Source of the DNA: Diplolepis rosae
Lineage: Eukaryota > Arthropoda > Insecta > Hymenoptera > Diplolepididae
Length of the DNA: 64,000 bases
Reading direction: 5' to 3'
Assembly (NCBI GenBank): GCA_030998225.1
Contig: JAPYXD010000726.1
Span: 682,001-746,000 of the forward strand
The notes under the pieces are model-generated. The model did no database searches. It was not told the DNA's origin and saw only the letters and a list, made by a program, of their open reading frames with translations. Below, piece by piece: positions 10,901-25,900 of this stretch (position 1 is the first letter of the stretch; each line of letters starts with the position of its first letter). Position numbers and translations under genes: made by a program.

Positions 10901-13900
10901 AGGGTTGGAGCCCAAAAATCGAAATAGACACATTTGAAGAGCCCAAAAATCATAGATTCATCCCAGACCATAAAGTTTGCAATAAGATTAATTTTAGGGA
11001 AAGTCGTCTCTACATGGCCATGTAGGGGTGTATTTCGGTGTTAAGGGTTGGAGCCCAAAAATCGATATGGACATATTTGAAGAGCCCGAAAATCATAGAG
11101 TCCTACTAGACCATAAAGTTTGTAAAAAGATCAATTTTAGTGAAAGTCGTCTCTACATGGCCATGTAGGGGTGAATTTCGGTGTTAAGGGTTGGAGCCCA
11201 AAAATCGATATGGACATATTTGAAGATCCCAAAAATCATAGAGTCGTCCCAGACCATAAAGTTTGCAAAAAGATCACTTTTAGTGAAAGTCGTATCTACA
11301 TGGCCATGTAGGGGTGTATTTCGGTGTTAACGGTTGGAGCCTAAAAATCGGTATAGACATATTTGAAGAGTCCAAAAATCATAGAGTCCTACTAGACCAT
11401 AAAGTTTGGAAAAAAATAAATTTTAGTTAAGTCTTCTCTACATGGCCATGTAGGGGTGTATTTCGGTGTTAAGGGTTGGAGCCCAAAAATCGATATGGAC
11501 ATATTTGAAGAGCCCAAAAATCATAGAGTCTTCCAAGACCATAAAGTTTGCAAAAAGATGAATTTTAGTCAAAGTCGTCTCTACATGGCCATGTAGGGGT
11601 GCATTTCGTGGTTAAGGGTTGAAGCCCAAAAATCGATATGGGTATTTTCGGAGAGCCCAAAAATCATAGATTCTTCCCAGACCATAAAGTTTGCAGAAAG
11701 ATCAATTTTAGTGAAAGTCGTCTCTGCTTGGCCATGTAGGGGTGCATTTCGATGTTAAGGGTTGGAGCCTAAAAATCGATATGGGTATTTTCGAAGAGCC
11801 CAAAAATCATAGAGTCCTACTAGACCATAAAGTTTGTAAAAAGATCAATTTTAGTGAAAGTCGTCTCTACATGGCCATGTAGGGGTGTATTTCGGTGTTA
11901 AGGGTTGGAGCCCAAAAATCGATATGGACATATTTGAAGAGCCCAAAAATCATAGAGTCTTCCAAGACCATAAAGTTTGCAAAAAGATGAATTTTAGTCA
12001 AAGTCGTCTCTACATGGCCATGTAGGGGTGCATTTCGGTGTTAAGGGTTGGAGCCCAAAAATCGGTATGAGTCTTTTTGGAGAGCCAAAAAATCATAGAT
12101 TCTTCCCAGACCATAAAGTTTGTAAAAAGATCATTTTTAGTGAAAGTCGTCTCTACATGGCCATGTAGGGGTGCATTTCGTGGTTAAGGGTTGGAGCCCA
12201 AAAATCGATATGGGTATTTTCGGAGAGCCCAAAAATCATAGAGTCCTACTAGACCATAAAGTTTGCAAAAAGATCAATTTTAGTGAAAGTTGTCTCTACA
12301 TGGCCATGTAGGGGTGCATTTCGGTGTTAAGGATTGGAGCCCAAAAATCGAAATAGACACATTTGAAGAGCCCAAAAATCATAGATTCATCCCAGACCAT
12401 AAAGTTTGCAAAAAGATCACTTTTAGTGAAAGTCGTCTCTACATGGCCATGTAGGGGTGTATTTCGGTGTTAAGGGTTGGAGCCAAAAAATCCATATGGG
12501 TATTTTCGAAGAGCCCAAAAATCATAGAGTCCTACTAGACCATAAAGTTTGTAAAAAGATCAATTTTAGTGAAAGTCGTCTCTACATGGCCATGTAGGGG
12601 TGAATTTCGGTGTTAAGGGTTGGAGCCCAAAAATCGATATGGGTATTTTCGGAGAGCCCAAAAATCATAGATTCTTCCCAGACCATAAAGTGTGTAAAAA
12701 GATCACTTTTAGTGAAAGTCGTCTCTATATGGCCTTGTAGGGGTGAATTTCGGTGTTAAGGGTTGGAGCCCAAAAATCGAAATAGACACATTTGAAGAGC
12801 CCAAAAATCATAGATTCTTCCCAGACCATAAAGTTTGCAGAAAGATCAATTTTAGTGAAAGTCGTTTCCACATGGCCATGTAGGGGTGAATTTCGGTGTT
12901 AAGGGATGGAGCCCAAAAACCGATATGGACATATTTGAAGAGCCCAAAAATCATAGATGAATTCCACACCATAAAGCTTGCAAAAAGATCACATTTAGTG
13001 AAAGTAGTCTCTAAATGGATATGAAGGGGTGCATTTCGTGGTTAAGGGTTGAAGCCCAAAAATTGATATGGGTATTTTAGGAGAGCCCAAAAATCATAGA
13101 TTCTTCCTAGACCATAATGTTTGCAAAAAGATCACTTTTAGTGAAAGTCGTCTCCACATGGCCATGTAGGGGTGTATTTCGGTGTTATGGGTTGAAGCCC
13201 AAAAATCGAAATAGACACATTTGAAGAGCCCAAAAATCATAGATTCTTCCCAGATCATAAAGTTTGCAAAAAGATCAGTTTTAGTGAAAGTCGTTTCTAC
13301 ATGGACATGTAGGGGTGCATTTCGGTGTTAAGGGTTGGAGCCAAAATATCGGTATATACATATTTGAAGAGTCCAAAAATCATAGGGTCTTCCTAGACCA
13401 TAAAGTTTGAAGAAAGATCAATTTTAGTGAAAGTCGTCTCCACATGGCCATGTAGGGGTGCATTTTAATGTTAAGGTTTGGAGCCCAAAAATCGATATGG
13501 GTATTTTCGGAGAGCCCAAAAATCATAGATTCTTCCCAGACCATAAAGTTTGCAGAAAGATCAATTTTAGTGAAAGTCGTTTCCACATGGCCATGTAGGG
13601 GTGAATTTTGGTGTTCACGTTTGTAGCCCTAAAATCTATATGGTTATTTTGGCAGAGCCCAAAAATCATAGATTCTTCCCAGACCATAAAGTTTTAAAAA
13701 AGATGAATTTTAGTGAAAGTCGTCTCTACGTGGCCTTGTGGGGGTGAATTTTGGTGTTAAGGGTTGGAGCCCAAAAATCGATATGGACGTATTTGAAGAG
13801 CCCAAAAATCATAGAGCCTTCCTAGACCATAAAGTTTGCAGAAAGATCAATTTTAGTGAAAGTCGTCTCTACATGGCCATGTAGGGGTGAATTTAGCTGT

Positions 13901-16900
13901 TAAGGGTTGGAGTCCAAAAATCGATATGGACACATTTGAAGAGCCCAAAAATCATAGATTCATCCCAGACCATAAAGTTTGCAAAAAGATCACTTTTAGT
14001 GAAAGTCGTCTATACATGGCCTTGTAGGGGTGAATTTCGGTGTTAAGGGTTGGAGCCCAAAAATCGATATGGACGTATTTGAAGAGCCCAAAAATCATAG
14101 ATTCTTCCCAGACCATAAAGTTTGTAAAAAGATCACTTTTAGTGAAAGTCGTCTCTATGTGGCCTTGTAGGGGTGAATTTCGGTGTTAAGGGTTGGAGCC
14201 CAAAAATCGATATGGACGTATTTGAAGAGCCCAAAAATCATAGATTCTTCCCAGACCATAAAGTTTGTAAAAAGATCACTTTTAGTGAAAGTCGTCTCTA
14301 CGTGGCCTTGTAGGGGTGCATTTAGGTGTTAAGGGTTGGAGCCTAAAAATCGGTATAGACATATTTGAAGAGTCCAAAAATCATAGGGTCCTACTAGACC
14401 ATCAAGTTTGTATAAAGATCAATTTTAGTGAAAGTCGTCTCCACATGGCCATGTAGGGGTGCATTTTAATGTTAAGGTTTGGAGCCCAAAAATCGATATG
14501 GGTATTTTCGGAGAGCCCAAAAATCATAGATTCTTCCCAGACCATAAAGTTTGTAAAGAGATCAATTTTAGTGAAAGTCGTCTCTACATGGCCATGCAGG
14601 GGTGCATTTCGGTGTTAAGGGTTGGAGCCCAAAAATCGATATGGACGTATTTGAAGAGCCCAAAAATCATAGATTCTTCCCAGACCATAAAGTTTGTAAA
14701 AAGATCACTTTTAGTGAAAGTCGTCTCTACGTGGCCTTGTAGGGGTGAATTTCGGTGTTAAGGGTTGGAGCCCAAAAATCGAAATAGACACATTTGAAGA
14801 GCCCAAAAATCATAGATTCATCCCAGACCATAAAGTTTGCAAAAAGATCACTTTTAGTGAAAGTCGTCTATACATGGCCTTGTAGGGGTGAATTTCGGTG
14901 TTAAGGGTTGGAGTCCAAAAATCGATATGGACACATTTGAAGAGCCCAAAAATCATAGATGAATTCCACACCATAAAGCTTGCAAAAAGATCACATTTAG
15001 TGAAAGTAGTCTCTAAATGGATATGAAGGGGTGCATATCGTGGTTAAGGGTTGGAGCCCAAAAATTGATATGGGTATGTTCGAAGAGCCCAAAAATCATA
15101 GAGTCTTCCGAGACCATAAAGTTTTAAAAAAGATGAATTTTACTGAAAGTCGTCTCTACATGGCCATGTAGGGGTGCATTTCGATGTGAAGGGTTGTAGC
15201 CTAAAAAACGGTATGGGCATTTTCGAAGAGCCCAAAAATCATAGAGTCCTACAATACCATAAAGTTTGTAAAAAGATCAATTTTAGTGAAAGTCGTCTCT
15301 ACATGGCCTTGTAGGGGTGAATTTCGATGTTAAGGGTTGGAGCACAAAAATCGATATGGACATATTTGAAGAGCCCAAAAATCATAGAGTCGTCCTAGAC
15401 CATAAAGTTTGTAGAAAGATCAATTTTAGTGAAAGTCGTCTCCACATGGCCATGTAGGGGTGTATTTCGATGTTAAGGGTTGGAGCCCAAAAATCGAAAT
15501 AGACACATTTGAAGAGCCCAAAAATCATAGATTCATCCCAGACCATAAAGTTTGCAAAAAGATCACTTTTAGTGAAAGTCGTCTCTACATGGCCATGTGG
15601 GGTGTATTTCGATGTGAAGGGTTGTAGCCTAAAAAACGGTATGGGCATTTTCGAAGAGCCCAAAAATCATAGAGTCCTACTAGACCAAAAAGTTTGTAAA
15701 AAGATCAATTTTAGTGAAAGTCGTCTCTACATGGCCTTGTAGGGGTGAATTTCGGTGTTAAGGGTTGGAGCACAAAAATCGAAATAGACACATTTGAAGA
15801 GCCCAAAAATCATAGATTCTTCCCAGACCATAAAGTTTGCAAAAAGATCACTTTTAGTGAAAGTCGTATCTACATGGCCATGTAGGGGTGTATTTCGGTG
15901 TTAAGGGTTGGAGCCTAAAAATCGGTATAGACATATTTGAAGAGTCCAAAAATCATAGATTCTTCCTACACCATCAAGTTTGAAGAAAGATCAATTTTAG
16001 TGAAAGTCGTCTCCACATGGCCATGTAGGGGTGCATTTTAATGTTAAGGTTTGGAGCCCAAAAATCGATATGGGTATTTTCGAAGAGCCCAAAAATCATA
16101 GATTCTTCCCAGACCATAAAGTTTGCAGAAAGATCAATTTTAGTGAAAGTCGTTTCCACATGGCCTTGTAGGGGTGAATTTCGGTGTTAAGGTTTGGAGC
16201 CCAAAAATCGATATGGGTATTTTCGGAGAGCCCAAAAATCATAGATTCTTCCTAGACCATAAAGTTTGTAAAAAGATCAATTTTAGTGAAAGTCGTCTCT
16301 ACATGGCCTTGTGGGGGTGAATTTCGGTGTTAAGGGTTGGAGCCCAAAAATCGATATGGACGTATTTGAAGAGCCCAAAAATCATAGAGTCCTGCTAGAC
16401 CATAAAGTTTGCAAAAAGATCAATTTTAGTGAAAGTCGTCTGTACATGGCCTTTTAGGGGTGAATTTCGGTGTTAAGGGTTGTAGCCCAAAAATCGATAT
16501 GGACATATTGGAAGAGCCCAAAAATCATAGATTCTTCCTAGACAATAAAGTTTGCAGAAAGATCAATTTTAGTGAAAAGTCGTCTCCACATGGCCATGTA
16601 GGGGTGTATTTCGGTGTTAAGGGTTGAAGCCCAAAAATCGAAGGAGTAACATTTGAAGAGAACAAAAAAAAGAGCTACATCCCAGACCATAAAGGTTGCA
16701 AAAAGATCACTTTTAGTGAAAGTCGACTCTACATGGCCATGTAGGGGTGTATTTCGGTGTTAAGGGTTGGGGCCTAAAAATCGGTATAGACATATTTGAA
16801 GAGTCCAAAAATCATAGAGTCCTACTAGAACATAAAGTTTGTAAAAGGATCAATTTTAGTCAAAGTCGTCTCTACATGGCCATGTAGGGGTGCATTTCGT

Positions 16901-19900
16901 GGTTAAGGGTTGAAGCCCAAAAATCGATATGGGTATTTTCGGAGAGCACAAAAATCATAGAGTCTTACTAGACCATAAAGTTTGTAAAAAGATCAATTTT
17001 AGTGAAAGACGTCTCTACATGGCCATGTAGGGGTGCATTTCGTGGTTAAGAGTTGGGGCCCAAAAATCGATATGGACATATTTGAAGAGCCCAAAAATCA
17101 TAGAGTCCTACTAGACCATAAAGTTTGTAAAAAGATCAATTTTAGTGAAAGTCGTCTCTACATGGCCATGTAGGGGTGCATTTTGATGTTAAGGGTTGGA
17201 GCCCAAAAATCGACATGGACATATTTGAAGAGCCCAAAAATCATAGAGTCCTACTAGACCATAAAGTTTGTAAAAAGATCAATTTTAGTGAAAGTCGTCT
17301 CTACATGGCCATATAGGGGTGCATTTCGGTGTTAAAGGTTGGAGCCCAAAAATCGATATGGGTATTTTCGGAGAGCCCAAAAATCATAGATTCTTCCCAG
17401 ACCATAAAGTTTGCAAAAAGATGAATTTTAGTGAAAGTCGTCTCTACATGGCCTTGTAGGGGTGAATTTCGGAGTTAAGGGTTGAAGCCCGAAAATCGAT
17501 ATGGACATATTTGAAGAGCCCAAAAATCATAGAGTCGTCCCAGACCATAAAGTTTGCAAAAAGATCACTTTTAGTGAAAGTCGTATCTACATGGCCATGT
17601 AGGGGTGTATTTCGGTGTTAAGGGTTGGAGCCCAAAAATCGAAATAGACACATTTGAAGAGCCCAAAAATCATAGATTCATCCCAGACCATAAAGTTTGC
17701 AAAAAGATCACTTTTAGTGAAAGTCGTCTCTACCTGGCCATGTAGGGGTGTATTTCGGTGTTAAGGGTTGGAGCCAAATAATCCATATGGGTATTTTCGA
17801 AGAGCCCAAAAATCATAGAGTCCTACTAGACCATAAAGTTTGTAAAAAGATCAATTTTAGTGAAAGTCGTCTCTACGTGGCCTTGTAGGGGTGAATTTCG
17901 GTGTTAAGGGTTGGAGCCCAAAAATCGACATGGACATATTTGAAGAGCCCAAAAATCATAGAGTCTTACTAGACCATAAAGTTTGCAGAAAGATCAATTT
18001 TAGTGAAAGTCGTCTCCACATGGCCATGTAGGGGTGCATTTCGGTGTTAAGGGTTGAAGCCCAAAAATCGAAATAGACACATTTGAAGACCCAAAAAATC
18101 ATAGATTATTCCTAGATCATAAATTTTGCAAAAAGATCAGTTTTAGTGAAAGTTGTCCCTACGTGGCCATATAGGGGTGAATTTTGGTGTTAAGGGTTGG
18201 AGCCCAAAAATCGATATGGGTATTTTCGGAGAGCCCAAAAATCATAGATTCTTCCCAGACCATAAAGTTTTAAAAAGATCAATTTTAGTGAAAGTCGTCT
18301 CCACATGGCCATGTAGGGGTGCATTTCGGTGTTAAGGGTTGGAGCCAAATAATCCATATGGGTATTTTCGAAGAGCCCAAAAATCATAGAGTCCTACTAG
18401 ACCATAAAGTTTGTAAAAAGATAAATTTTAGTGAAAGTCGTCTCTACATGGCCTTGTAGGGGTGAATTTCGGTGTTAAGGTTTGGAGCCCAAAAATCGAT
18501 ATGGGTATTTTCGGAGAGCCCAAAAATCATAGATTCTTCCTAGACCATAAAGTTTGTAAAAAGATCAATTTTAGTGAAAGTCGTCTCTACATGGCCTTGT
18601 GGGGGTGAATTTCGGTGTTAAGGGTTGGAGCCCAAAAATCGATATGGACGTATTTGAAGAGCCCAAAAATCATAGATTCTTCCCAGACCATAAAGTTTGT
18701 AAAAAGATCACTTTTAGTGAAAGTCGTCTCTATGTGGCCTTGTAGGGGTGAATTTCGGTGTTAAGGGTTGGAGCCCAAAAATCGAAATAGACACATTTGA
18801 AGAGCCCAAAAATCATAGATTCATCCCAGACCATAAAGTTTGCAAAAAGATCACTTTTAGTGAAAGTCGTCTATACATGGCCTTGTAGGGGTGAATTTCG
18901 GTGTTAAGGGTTGGAGCCCAAAAATCGATATGGACACATTTGAAGAGCCCAAAAATCATAGATGAATTCCACACCATAAAGCTTGCAAAAAGATCACATT
19001 TAGTGAAAGTAGTCTCTAAATGGATATGAAGGGGTGCATATCGTGGTTAAGGGTTGGAGCCCAAAAATTGTTATGGGTATTTTAGGAGAGCCCAAAAATC
19101 ATAGAGTCTTCCCAGACCATAAAGTTTGTAAAAAGATCACTTTTAGTGAAAGTCGTCTCTACATGGCCATGTAGGGGTGCATTTCGATGTGAAGGGTTGT
19201 AGCCTAAAAAACGGTATGGGCATTTTCGAAGAGCCCAAAAATCATAGAGTCCTACAATACCATAAAGTTTGTAAAAAGATCAATTTTAGTGAAAGTCGTC
19301 TCTACATGGCCATGTAGGGGTGAATTTCGGTGTTAAGGGTTGGAGCACAAAAATCGATATGGACATATTTGAAGAGCCCAAAAATCATAGAGCCTTCCTA
19401 GACCATAAAGTTTGCAAAACATCAATTTTAGTGAAAGTCGTCTCTACATGGCCATGTAGGGGTGAATTTCGGTGTTAAGGGTTGTAGCCAAAAAATCGAA
19501 ATAGACAGATTTGAAGAGACCAAAAATCATAGATTCATCCCAGACCATAAAGTTTGCAAAAAGATCACTTTTAGTGAAAGTCGTCTCTACATGGCCATGT
19601 GGGGTGTATTTCGATGTGAAGGGTTGTAGCCAAAAAATATTTATGGTCATTTTCGAAGAGCCCAAAAATCATAGAGTCCTACGAGACCATAAAGTTTGTA
19701 AAAAGATCAATTTTAGTGAAAGTCGTCTCTACATGGCCTTGTAGGGGTGAATTTCGGTGTTAAGGGTTGAAGCCCAAAAATCGAAATAGACACATTTGAA
19801 GAGCCCAAAAATCATAGATTCTTCCCAGACCATAAAGTTTGTAAAAAGATCAATTTTAGTGAAAGTCGTCTCTACATGGCCATGTAGGGGTGCATTTCGG

Positions 19901-22900
19901 TGTTAAGGGTTGTAGCCTAAAAATCGGTATAGACATATTTGAAGAGTCCAAAAATCATAGATTCCTACGAGACCATAAAGTTTGTAAAAAGATCAATTTT
20001 AGTGGAAGTCGTCTCCACATGGCCATGTAGGGGTGCATTTTAATGTTAAGGTTTGGAGCCCAAAAATCGATATGGGTATTTTCGGAGAGCCCAAAAATCA
20101 TAGATTCTTACAAGACCATAAAGTTTGCAGAAAGATCAATTTTAGTGAAAGTCGTCTCTACATGGCCTTGTAGGGGTGAATTTCGGTGTTAAGGTTTGGA
20201 GCCCAAAAATCGATATGGGTATTTTCGGAGAGCCCAAGCATCATAGATTCTTCCTTCACCATCAAGTTTGTAAAAAGATCAATTTTAGTGAAAGACGTCT
20301 CTACATGGCCTTGTGGGGGTGAATTTCGGTGTTAAGGGTTGGAGCCCAAAAATCGATATGGACGTATTTGAAGAGCCTAAAAATCATAGAGTCCTGCTAG
20401 ACCATAAAGTTTGTAAAAGGATCAATTTTAGTGAAAGTCGTCTGTACATGGCCTTGTAGGGGTGAATTTCGGTGTTAAGGGTTGGAGCCCAAAAATCGAG
20501 ATGGACATAATTGAAGAGCCCAAAAATCATAGATTCTTCCTAGACAATAAAGTTTGCAGAAAGATCAATTTTAGTGAAAGTCGTCTCCACATGGCCATGT
20601 AGGGGTGTATTTCGGTGTTAAGGGTTGAAGCCCAAAAATCGAAGTAGACACATTTGAAGGGCCCAAAAATCATAGATTCTTCCCAGACCATAAAGTTTGC
20701 AAAAAGATCACTTTTAGTGAAAGTCGACTCTACATGGCCATGTAGGGGTGTATTTCGGTGTTAAGGGTTGGAGCCCAAAAATCGGTATAGACATATTTGA
20801 AGAGCCCAAAAATCATAGAGTCTTACTAGACAATAAAGTTTGTAGAAAGATCAATTTTAGTGAAACTCGTCTCTACATGGCCATGTAGGGGTGCATTTCG
20901 TGGTTAAGGGTTGAAGCCCAAAAATCGATATGGGTATTTTCGGAGAGCACAAAAATCATAGAGTCTTACTAGACCATAAAGTTTGTAAAAAGATCAATTT
21001 TAGTGAAAGACGTCTCTACATGGCCATGTAGGGGTGCATTTCGTGGTTAAAAGTTGGGGCCCAAAAATCGATATGGACATATTTGAAGAGCCCAAAAATC
21101 ACAGAGCCTTCCTAGACCATAAAGTTTGTAAAAAGATCAATTTTAGTGAAAGTCGTCTCTACATGGCACTGTAGGGGTGCATTTTGATGTTAAGGGTTGG
21201 AGCCCAAAAATCGATATGGACATATTTGAAGAGCCCAAAAATCATAGAGTCCACCTAGACCATAAAGTTTTCAAAAAGAACAATTTTAGTCACTGTCGTC
21301 TCTACATGGCCATGTAGGGGTGCATTTCGGTTATAAGGGTTGGAGCCCAAAAATCGATATGGGTATTTTCGGAGAGCCCAAAAATCATAGATTCTTCCCA
21401 GACCATAAATTTTGTAAAAATATCAATTTTAGTGAAAGTCGTCTCTACATGACCATGTAGGGGTGAATTTCGGAGTGAAGGGTTGGAGCCCAAAAATCGA
21501 TATGGACATTATATAAGAGCTCAAAAAGAATAGAGTCATCCTAGACCATAAAGTTTGCAATAAGATCACTTTTAGTGAAAGTCGTCTCTACATGGCCATG
21601 TAGGGGTGTATTTCGGTGTTAAGGGTTGGAGCCCAAAAATCGAAATAGACACATTTGAAGAGCCCAAAAATCATAGATTCATCCCAGACCATAAAGTTTG
21701 CAAAAAGATCACTTTTAGTGAAAGTCGTCTCTACCTGGCCATGTAGGGGTGTATTTCGGTGTTAAGGGTTGGAGCCAAATAATCCATATGGGTATTTTCG
21801 AAGAGCCCAAAAATCATAGAGTCCTACTAGACCATAAAGTTTGAAAAACGATCAATTTTAGTGAAAGTCGTCTCTACATGGCCATGTAGGGGTGAATTTC
21901 GGTGTTAAGGGTTGGAGCCCAAGAATCGATATGGACATATTTGAAGAGCCTAAAAATCATAGATTCTTCCTAGACCATAAAGTTTGCAAAAAATCAATTT
22001 TAGTGAAAGTCGTTTCCACATGGCCATGTAGGGGTGTATTTCGGTGTTATGGGTTGAAGCCCAAAAATCGAAATAGACACATTTGAAGAGCCCAAAAATC
22101 ATAGATTCTTCCCAGACCATAAAGTATGCAAAAAGATCACTTTTAGTGAAAGTCGTATCTACATCGCCATGTAGGGGTGCATTTCGTGGTTAAGGGTTGA
22201 AGCCCAAAAATCTATATGGGTATTTTCGGAGAGCCCAAAAATCATAGATTCTTCCCAGACCATAAAGTTTGCAGAAAGATCAATTTTAGTGAAAGTCGTC
22301 TCCACATGGCCATGTAGGGGTGTATTTCGGTGTTAAGGGTTGGAGCCAAATAATCCATATGGGTATTTTCGAAGAGCCCAAAAATCATAGAGTCCTACTA
22401 GACCATAAAGTTTGTAAAAAGATAAATTTTAGTGAAAGTCGTCTCTACATGGCCTTGTAGGGGTGAATTTCGGTGTTAAGGTTTGGAGCCCAAAAATCGA
22501 TATGGGTATTTTCGGAGAGCCCAAAAATCATAGATTCTTCCTAGACCATAAAGTTTGTAAAAAGATCAATTTTAGTGAAAGTCGTCTCTACATGGCCATG
22601 TGGGGGTGTATTTCGGTGTTAAGGGTTGAAGCCCAAAAATCGAAATAGACACATTTGAAGAGCCCAAAAATCATAGATTCTTCCCAGACCATAAAGTTTG
22701 CAAAAAGATCAATTTTAGTGAAAGTCGTCTCCACATGGCCATGTAGGGGTGTATTTCGGTGTTAAGGGTTGAAGCCCAAAAATCGAAATAGACACATTTG
22801 AAGAGCCCAAAAATCATAGATTCTTCCCAGACCATAAAGTTTGCAAAAAGATCACTTTTAGTGAAAGTCGTATCTACATGGCCATGTAGGGGTGTATTTC

Positions 22901-25900
22901 GGTGTTAAGGGTTGGAGCCCAAAAATCGAGATGGGTATTTTCGGAGAGCCCAAAAATCATAGAGTCTTCCCAGACCATAAAGTTTGTAAAAAGATCAATT
23001 TTAGTGAAAGTCGTCTCAACATGGCCATGTAGGGGTGTATTTCGATGTTAAGGGTTGGAGCCAAATAATCCATATGGGTATTTTCGAAGAGCCCAAAAAT
23101 CATAGAGTCCTACCAGACCATAAAGTTTGTAAAAAGATCAATTTTAGTGAAAGTCGTCTCTACCTGGCCATGTAGGGGTGTATTTCGGTGTTAAGGGTTG
23201 GAGCCAAATAATCCATATGGGTAACTACGAAGAGCCCAAAAATCATAGAGACCTACTAGACCATAACGTTTGTAAAAAGTTGAATTTTAGTTTAATACGT
23301 AGCTACCTGGCCTGATATGGGTGAATTTTGGTGTTAAGGTTTGGAGCCCAAAAATCGATATGGGTATTTTCGGAGAGCCCAAGCATCATAGATTCTTCCT
23401 TCACCATCAAGTTTGAAGAAAGATCAATTTTAGTGAAAGTCGTCTCCACATGGCCATGTAGGGGTGTATTTCGGTGTTAAGGGTTGGAGCCAAATAATCC
23501 ATATGGGTATTTTCGAAGAGCCCAAAAATCATAGAGTCCTACTAGACCATAAAGTTTGTAAAAAGATCAATTTTAGTGAAAGTATTCTCTACCTGGCCAT
23601 GTAGGGGTGTATTTCGGTGTTAAGGGTTGGAGCCAAATAATCCATATGGGTATTTTCGAAGAGCCTAAAAATCATAGAGTCCTACTAGACCATAATGTTT
23701 GTAAAAAGATGAATTTTAGTCAAAGTCGTCTCTGCATGGCCATTTAGGGGTGAATTTTGGTGTTAAGGGTTGGAGACCAAAAATCGATATGGGTATTTTC
23801 GGAGAGCCCAAAAATCATAGATTCTTCCTAGACCATAAAGTTTGCAGTAAGATCAATTTTAGTGAAAGTCGTCTCTACATGGCCATGTAGGGGTGCTTTT
23901 CTGTGTTATGGGTCGGTTGAAAATAATCGTGATGGTAATTTCCGAAGAGCCCAAAAATCATAGAGTCCTACTAGACCATAAAGTTTGTAAAAAGATCAAT
24001 TTTAGTGAAAGTCGTCTCCACATGGCCATGTAGGGGTGTATTTCGGTGTTAAGGGTTGGAGCCAAATAATCCATATGGGTATTTCCGAAGAGCCCAAAAA
24101 TCATAGAGTCCTACTAGACCATAAAGATTGTAAAAAGATAAATTTTAGTGAAAGTAGTCTCTACCTGGCCATGTAGGGGTGAATTTCGGTTTTAAGGGTT
24201 GGAGCCAAATAATCCATATGGGTATTTTCGAAGAGCCCAAAAATCATAGAGTCCTACTAGACCATAAAGTTTGTAAAAAGATAAATTTTAGTGAAAGTCG
24301 TCTCCACATGGCCTTGTAGGGGTGAATTTCGGTGTTAAGGTTTGGAGCCCAAAAATCGATATGGGTATTTTCGGAGAGCCCAAAAATCATAGATTCTTCC
24401 TAGACCATAAAGTTTGTAAAAAGATCAATTTTAGTGAAAGTCGTCTCCACATGGCCATGTAGGGGTGTATTTCGGTGTTAAGGGTTGGAGCCAAAAAATC
24501 CATATGGGTATTTTCGAAGAGCCCAAAAATCATAGAGTCCTACTAGACCATAAAGTTTGTAAAAAGATCAATTTTAGTGAAAGTCGTCTCTACCTGGCCA
24601 TGTAGGGGTGTATTTCGGTGTGAAGGGTTGGAGCCAAATAATCCATATGGGTATTTTCGAAGAGCCCAAAAATCATAGAGTCCTACTAGACCATAAAGTT
24701 TGTAAAAAGATAAATTTTAGTGAAAGTCGTCTCTACATGGCCTTGTAGGGGTGAATTTCGGTGTTAAGGGTTGGAGCCTAAAAATCGATATGCGTATTTT
24801 CGAAGAGGCCAAAAATCATAGAGTCTTCCTAGACCATAAAGTTTGTAAAAAGATCAATTTTAGTGAAAGTCGTCTCTACATGGCCATGTAGGGGTGTATT
24901 TCGATGTTAAGGGTTGAAGCCCAAAAATCGAAATAGACACATTTGAAGAGCCCAAAAATCATAGATTCTTCCCAGACCATAAAGTATGCAAAAAGATCAC
25001 TTTTAGTGAAAGTCGTATCTACATGGCCATGTAGGGGTGTATTTCGGTGTTAAGGGTTGGAGCCCAAAAATCGATATGGGTATTTTCGGAGAGCCCAAAA
25101 ATCATAGATTCTTCCCAGACCATAAAGTTTGTAAAAAGATCAATTTTAGTGAAAGTCGTCTCCACATGGCCATGTAGGGGTGTATTTCGGTGTTAAGGGT
25201 TGGAGCCAAATAATCCATATGGGTATTTTCGAAGAGCCCAAAAATCATAGAGTCCTACTAGACCATAAAGTTTGTAAAAAGATAAATTTTAGTGAAAGTC
25301 GTCTCTACATGGCCTTGTAGGGGTGAATTTCGGTGTTAAGGAGTTGGAGCCCAAAAATCGATATTGACATATTTGAAGAGCCCAGAAATCATAGGGTCTT
25401 CCTAGACCATAAAGTTTGCAGAAAGATCAATTTTAGTGAAAGTCGTCTCTACATGGACATGTAGGGGTGTATTTCGGTGTTAAGGGTTGGGGCCTGAAAA
25501 TCGATATGGACGTATTTGAAGAGCCCAAAAATCATAGAGTCCTGCTAGACCATAAAGTTTGTAAAAGGATCAATTTTAGTGAAAGTCGTCTGTACATGGC
25601 CTTGTAGGGGTGAATTTCGGTGTTAAGGGTTGGAGCCCAAAACTCGATATGGACATATTTGAAGAGCCCAAAAATCATAGATTCTTCCCAGACCATAAAG
25701 TATGCAAAAAGATCACTTTTAGTGAAAGTCGTATCTACATGGCCATGTAGGGGTGAATTTCGGTGTTAAGGGTTGGAGCCCAAAAATCGATATGGGTATT
25801 TTCGGAGAGCCCAAAAATCATAGATTCTTCCCAGACCATAAAGTTTGTAAAAAGATCAATTTTAGTGAAAGTCGTCTGTACATGGCCTTGTAGGGGTGAA

